Shown piece after piece: positions 57,957-64,000 of a stretch of 64,000 bases of DNA. The stretch comes from Branchiostoma lanceolatum (taxonomy: Eukaryota > Chordata > Leptocardii > Amphioxiformes > Branchiostomatidae): positions 24,437,925-24,501,924 of the forward strand of contig NC_089725.1 of assembly GCF_035083965.1 (NCBI RefSeq), read 5' to 3'. The number at the start of each line of letters is the position of its first letter. Position 1 is the stretch's first letter. The notes below the pieces were generated by a model. It worked only from the letters and a program-made list of their open reading frames with translations. It ran no database searches and was not told the origin of the DNA. A program made the position numbers and the translations under genes.

Positions 57957-59614
57957 GACAACAATGCAAAGACACATACTGTGTAACACACAGAACAAGT
58001 AATGTACAGATATGGTGATTGATAAATAAAAGGCTTTCAAAGCCAAATATCAAGAAAGTTTTAAAATACATGTCGTCAAAAGTGTTAATAGAGACATCCC
58101 AAATGTGGGCCTTGTTAAAATACTCCTATCACTATCCTATTTCCTACAGCCTCTCTCTATTTGTAAGCTTTCATGCAGAGCACCTGAATATAATAAATTT
58201 GTAAGAATGAAGCTCAAGTCACAATACTGAAGTTGTTAGTTATTTACAAAATGCATTTACATAAGTATAAAAGTAAATTTGCTCCTCAGGACATGGTTAA
58301 GACGCTATTTTCTGTACAAAGCTATAATCCATGTAATGCTTACAATAAGCATAATCATAATAATAAGGCAGTGTCTACGAGTCTGACATATATTGATATA
58401 ATGTCAAATTAAGTACAATTGCCGCAGGACAACAAACTGCTGTCACAGTTCTCTTTAACCTACTTTGCTAAAACATCGCAAACTATTGGTACAACATATT
58501 TACAGACTGAAGTACATGCTGTGTCATAGTTGGCAATTTGATCAACTTATCGCCCGTCTTTCTTACTTTCATGGTGTAAGTGCCACTGCAGGATGCATAT
58601 AAAATTATGATTAACAAACTGCAGTCATCATGTATGGATTTATCTAAGTTTTTTTACTACCCTATCTACTGCATGACTTCCACTGTTGATTTCCTTTTGA
58701 TGTATTTTTGGGATCTAATCTGCTTTAAAATAATATTTCTTGTAATTCATTTATGTGCTCTTGTCATTTAAGTGAACATAAGAAACAAGGAAACATATCA
58801 AAATGCATTCTTCATAATGTACAGCAACTATATATCAAATCCAGCTTATCATATACATTGTATATATCTATCTATCTGCCACTGGAAAGATGATAAGCTG
58901 CCAATGTCTTTAAACGTTATTAAACTGTCAGGTGCAGTTGTATTCACTCTTTAGCAGTTGAGCTGAGTAGCTCTGATACATTTTATTTCACTATACATCA
59001 ACTTGTACATTTAAGAAGAGAAAATGTATACCTGAATGGTGGGTTAACAGTACTACAAGGTTTTACAAGGTCTATAGTAAATCGACATCACAGTAGCACT
59101 GTACTCGTATCTATCTATCTAGTACAGTGTCAGATAATGTCAATGTAACGACTCATTTACTAATGACAATGTTGTGTAATAAGACAGCCAGTACATGTCA
59201 CATATCACTCTCTTATTGGACAAGCCTTTCCATTGCAACAGTTAAATGAGATACATTTTAAAGGAAATCTACTTTGTTCAAGTATCAAAACTATAAAAGT
59301 TGGTGTTGGCTGCCTGTCAGTACAGAATGAAAGATACAGAGGAATAACAGCACTCTGGCAGCCAGACTACAGCTACAATTGTTGAAGCTTTTGCATTGGC
59401 TCCACACCACAGAAAATAAAGGAGACATGTGAGTCTCAGTATATGTGGCTTGTCTAAGACAGACCGAAACATACCATGTCAGAGAATTCATACATGAATC
59501 TTAGCTACAAGGTTACATAACTACTGTGACCAGACACCTTTATGTTTGACTTCGTTTTTCCCCTCGTTTTTCACCAACAGCTAAGAATACAGAAACCCCC
59601 CACTGACAATGTTT

Positions 59615-62600
59615 CTATACATGAGTCATCATTCTAGGTTTTTTCTGTGCCTCTGATGCTCGTGAGGCACGGGATGCTATGCTGGCCCGCTCATAGGAGT
59701 GCTCGCTAACTGCAGGGTAGCTGGAGTAGTTGTTGTATGGGTTGCTGTACAGGTTTCCATTCTTGTAGTCCTGGTAGGTTCCACCAGGGGGAGTCCATGG
59801 GGGAGGTGCACCAAGGCTGGTCTGGAAAGGGGAAGAGTACAAGTTGATAAACTTGTATCTTCATGTACATCAATGAGCTACTGTAACACCACCACTGTTC
59901 CACTAGAGGCTACAACTGATGAGCCACCAAATATAAGACGGATCACTAATTTCATAAAGACAGAACTAATTTCATAAAGAACATTTTTTCTTTCTTTCCT
60001 GATTTGAGCATTTATATGTTTGTCTCCTTGTAAGTCTTCTGTAGGAAGCTGCTACCAATCAAGTAGCCTTTGTAATGTCTTGCAACATTTTGAATAAATA
60101 CATGTACAAAAGAAACCTAGGCTCTTCGTCACCATCAAAAAAGCAAATCAACACTGACTACATGACTATGGCTAGTATATGCAAAAAAATCATGAAAATT
60201 CAAAATTCATCCAGTTGCTTGAGTAACTGTATCTTACGGTATTACCTGAATGTCTAAGTCTCTAACCTACAACGTATGGCAAGTATAGTAATAAAGCCCC
60301 ACCTTGGAGGAGTAGTCCCTATCGTCATAGTCAGCTGTGATGTAGTACTTTCTCTGTGGAGGAGGAGGGGGAACCTTATCCTTGGCTGCCTCATGGTCCC
60401 TGTGGATAATCTCTACCTTCTCCTTGGGCGGGGTCTCCTGTCCGTCTGCTTAGGACATAAAAAGACATGGTTACAATCAATACACACATCACTGAACTGA
60501 CACACACACACTAAGGTTTGAAGCTCAGCAAGGATTTCTGATTTGCGGTATGGAGTCTCGTAGTAGTTGCTAATTCATTTCTATCAACTGATACATGATG
60601 CTTCTTGAGATTATATACTACAAAGACTGGGTAAAGTCACATTTCCATCGGAACATTCTTCCTTTAAAACCCAGTTCTTGCCAATGTGTACACAACATAG
60701 CAGGGCCCTACGGTATTCTGTTGCACACTGTATAGAAGTCCTCTGGCATTAAACAGAAGCAACTAATGAGACCACACATAGAACAACTATCAACAAGGAC
60801 ACATGCATTTATAATTGCCAAACCTACCATGTCATCTGTTGTGACAGGCTTGTAAAAAAAGAGAGAGTAGAAGGAGAATAGGAAGAAACACAAGATGTTC
60901 ACAAAGCTATCCCTGGTCTATTTCTACCCTCTACCAGTTTTCCCCTTCATTCCAATCCCTGTCTCTTTAACGTATTAAAACGTTACTTGTATGTGTACCT
61001 TCTGGCCTTGCCTGGGTGCCATACTTGTTATTTTACTGCGGCTCCCTTACCAACTACATGTAAGGGGGGATATGGAAGCCCTCTGTAAACAGAGATGGCA
61101 CCCAGGCTACTTCTGGCCAAGAATGTCCCATTGTAAATCACTGTTAAATTGCATGGGCTGCCCATTCCTACTTAAACAATTATGTAGTACAGCTCAAAAC
61201 CTTAAGAACTAGGAAGGAAGAAATGCTGTTAAGTAGTATCAACAGACAATGGGGTTGAAATTATCCTCGACTTGTATCTGTATCGTGTAAATATGTTAAT
61301 GCAAGAGGTATGTTGTATAATAGACAATGGACAAGTAAGAAGTTCATCTAATCTTCTTAGAATGATATTGTTTGGTGCATGTTTCTCTGACACATATTTT
61401 CAGTTAAATGCTCATCTTAATAGTTACTGCTTTCCTCAAATCAAAATTGTCCTTTTCATAACTATCATAAAAATAATTTCAACCCCAGATTCACATTATC
61501 TGTTGTCACCACTACAGCAGCCTCAGAAGTGTGAGGTAGCGAAGAAGTCTAAGAGTTCCTAAAGAGAGAAAAATATCACAATGAAGAGAGAGAGAAAATA
61601 ATCCTGGAAGAAGAATACTGTTGGTAAAGAAAGGAAGAAGGACAGTGTTGCAATAATAAGATGTGTTAGTTCTTGTTTGAGGGTAGATGGTTTAGAACAT
61701 GTCGAAAAACACTGAAGTTCATCGTGGAATTATGATTTTGTCGGCTACAGCATGGTGGTCAGGCATGGTGGTCAGACTTTTGAATGCATATTTTTAAGGA
61801 AAAAGGACTTTTTAGAAAAGGTGCGAGTACACCAAGACCACAGTGAAGGTAAAAATGGATATCTATGAAAGCAAATGGATGTGGGGTTTTGTAAGCTCAA
61901 TTCCAACTTTTATGAGAAAATCTTACATTGCAAATTTATCAGTAGGTGTGTCAAGCTGATGGACCTATGTTTTACAAGGCATTCTGGAACTTTTTTTTTT
62001 GGAGTTTGGGACAAAAATGCAAGAGTCAAATATTACTTTCACACATTTCCACCTTGAACAAACTGTGAAAAGACGAGGAGAAAGCAAGACTACAGGCCAG
62101 CAAGAGTTGTGCAGCTAACAAAGGGAAAATCAGGAATGCTGACCTCGAACTTCCAAGCGTGTAATGGACTCATTGCTGGCACCTGTGGGATGATGGGGGC
62201 AGGTGAACATATGTTAATACACTGGAGTGGGGGTGGACAATAACATGGGCACACTGGAACATACAACAAGTGGGTACACAATGTGTACAATCAACGTGTT
62301 AAAATGTTATTCAGGGGAGAGAAACCCATGGTATTACACACCATTCCTAATGATTATAAACCTTCTATATAGGGCTGTCTCCAGGACAAAAAAATTGTGA
62401 AAATGAATTTTTTTCAAGCTTGAAATTACAGATTTAACAGCGAAAAGTCCCAACATGGGCTCCCCTATACTGGGACAGCTGGAGACAGCCCTGCTTCCAT
62501 ATCTACTGTAATAACATGAACAGAGGGGAGGAGTCAAAGTTACATGGACACTACTACCTCATTCTTAAGTTCACTTTTCCACGTACATGTAGACAACAGT

Positions 62601-63610
62601 ACAAATGTGTCCCAAATCTTTGCACACTCAAGGACCATCTGCCAGCAAAGACAGTTAACAGGGGTGAACTCACCTTGCTTCTTTCTTCGCCTGTGACAGA
62701 ACACAAAGACCAGCAGGACGATCACCAGGATCAGCACCAGCCCTGCAACTGCACCTCCCACAATAGCTGCCAGGGGGAGTGGCTCTACAATAGAAGATCA
62801 GTCAGAATGTTATGAAGTCAGAATCTAACACAGCCAGTCCAAAATTGTTCAGTAGCAAAACTCAAGGAGAATCATTGTAGAAAACATGAATACATATTTG
62901 ACAGTACAAATCCTTTAAGAATATGAACTGACTAGTTATCAAAAGATGTCTAAATGGAAAATTTTGTTCGCTTTTGAATCTTTACTTGTAAATCTTTACA
63001 GGAGCTGACTCAGCTCATGCTTGTCACAATTTGTGATTCTTAGACTGTTATTCACATTGTCCACTTTCAGTATTACTTATATCACAGTTACATCCTATAT
63101 ACTCTTATACATGTTATGTTATTAAAACTGATATCAAGATGCATGGCATTCCTACATCTTCAGGTTTAGAACATCAATACCTAACTTCAAGGTAAGGCAC
63201 CAGTGTACTGTAAGATAGATAAAGGACATCTTTTGAACACTAACACTTATGTATCAGCATGTTCACTCAAGGTCAAGAGAATAACCTTCAGACATAACCC
63301 GTGGGCTGTGTACCTTTTGGTCTCAGTGTGATAATCTTGGACGTCAACCCTAGTCTGTTCCACACCGTGCAGTTGTAATCAGCAAAATCAGCAGCCTGCA
63401 CTTTAGAGACTGTGAGCACACTTAGCCTCCCCCCATGCACATCTCGCTGTTCTGCTGTGAAGCGGCCCTCAGTGCCGGTATCCAGCATAATACCATTCCA
63501 TGTCCATGCCATGCGGGAGGGAGGGGGGCTGTTGGAGGACAGGCACTCGATTTGACCTTCAGCACCACTGGAGGCATACTGCACTTCAAAACTGGAGATT
63601 ATCGGAGGGC
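59615..63610 (-). CDS. Kirrel/IRRE-type immunoglobulin adhesion protein, 3' part (5' end outside window)
   Basis: Minus-strand exons are 63610-63314, 62784-62674, 62182-62144, 60445-60303 and 59821-59615; all junction phases agree (1, 1, 1, 0). The first encodes one Ig domain (PPIISSFEVQYAS start; cysteines in QIEC and YNCTVWN; AWTWNG) closest to the fifth, membrane-proximal Ig domain of Kirrel proteins. The next encodes the transmembrane helix (AGLVLILVIVLLVFVF) and a basic stop-transfer RRRKK. A 39-base microexon follows (ASNESITRLEVR), then a cytoplasmic exon with a run of prolines and tyrosines (YYITADYDDRDY), and a last exon ending RMMTHV, matching the conserved Kirrel C-terminal THV PDZ-binding ligand. 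Kirrels mediate homophilic and nephrin-type adhesion in slit diaphragms, muscle and axon sorting, and signal through tyrosine-phosphorylated tails. Four or more upstream Ig exons should lie beyond 64000. Confidence 0.9.
61008..61109. mobile_element. Foldback MITE, family TAGCCTGG, in a Kirrel intron
   Basis: A 102-bp element starts TTGCCTGGGTGCCAT and ends with the complement of TAGCCTGGGTGCCAT. Exact 9-bp direct repeats CTTCTGGCC flank it (60999-61007 and 61110-61118). It lies in the intron between the microexon and the penultimate exon. Confidence 0.85.
62371..62492. mobile_element. MITE with 14-bp perfect TIR AGGGCTGTCTCCAG
   Basis: A 122-bp element with perfect 14-bp inverted ends AGGGCTGTCTCCAG and a further inverted GGAC/GTCCC region. 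Neighbouring TTCTATAT (left) and TTCCATAT (right) could be an 8-bp target duplication with one mismatch, as for hAT elements. It lies in the Kirrel intron after the transmembrane exon's microexon. Confidence 0.75.
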
Positions 63611-64000
63611 CTAAGGGGGAGCAAAGGGAAGGCACACTTTAATGCAAGGCAACTGTGACAAAACATACATACCTTGACAGACAAGTCCAGAGGCTGCCAT
63701 GACAGGACATGACACAAGACCACCAGCAATGGGTGGGAAAGACACAGGATAACAATGAGTTAAAGTAACAGCTACATGAACAATACAGTGCATGTATGGT
63801 TATAAAAATATCATTGATAAACTTAGTTCCATACATACATTTATCAGAAACTTTGAATATCATATGTATTGGCTTTTACATGTACATTCATGAGGGAAAT
63901 GTGAAGAAGCTTTCAGTTTTCAATAGATGTTGATGGGGATTGGAGTTTTAAGTCCTGTCTGTCTTTCTTTTCAGAATGATAGCAATTTAACAGCAGGAAA
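63611..64000 (-). other. Kirrel intron running off the window
   Basis: Upstream of the last Ig exon the sequence has a normal acceptor (CCCCCTTAG) and then AT-rich DNA without another Ig exon. The next exon must lie beyond the window edge. Confidence 0.7.

Overview
The window looks like chordate nuclear DNA, most probably amphioxus (Branchiostoma). Reasons: intron-rich genes with GT-AG (and some GC-AG) splice sites, chordate-type gene families with intermediate divergence from vertebrates (FGF, ENPP6-like, CYP2-clan P450s, a Kirrel/nephrin-family Ig protein), many short inverted-repeat transposons, and microsatellites. The species is not decided by the sequence alone. All gene models were built by hand from reading frame, family homology recalled from knowledge, and splice-site phase.

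Layout. 1-20,977: no gene recognised; small repeats and MITE-like elements. 20,978-33,133 (minus): a complete three-exon FGF gene of 232 codons with two large introns. 33,134-38,224: intergenic, with two MITEs. 38,225-42,595 (plus): an eight-exon ENPP6-like choline phosphodiesterase gene, 441 aa, every intron phase consistent, but only if two introns use GC donors. 43,679-56,956: a CYP2-clan P450 cluster: gene A (minus, 497 aa), gene B (plus, exon-1 frameshift), gene C (plus, 499 aa), plus a collapsed P450 relic and two decayed exon-1 fragments. 59,615-63,610 (minus, 5' end outside the window): the 3' part of a Kirrel-type Ig adhesion gene, with the last Ig domain, transmembrane segment, cytoplasmic tail and a C-terminal THV PDZ ligand.

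The genes do not form one pathway. FGF and Kirrel are signalling/adhesion proteins, ENPP6 acts on choline phospholipid metabolites at the cell surface, and the P450s are ER mono-oxygenases. The most interesting part is the P450 cluster. It is a tandem array with shared 5' and 3' flanks, mosaic divergence that suggests gene conversion, a gene reduced to its start codon joined to its 3' flank, and a shared AGGTCA-containing upstream element. The second theme is several families of short foldback transposons, two of which show 9-bp target-site duplications.
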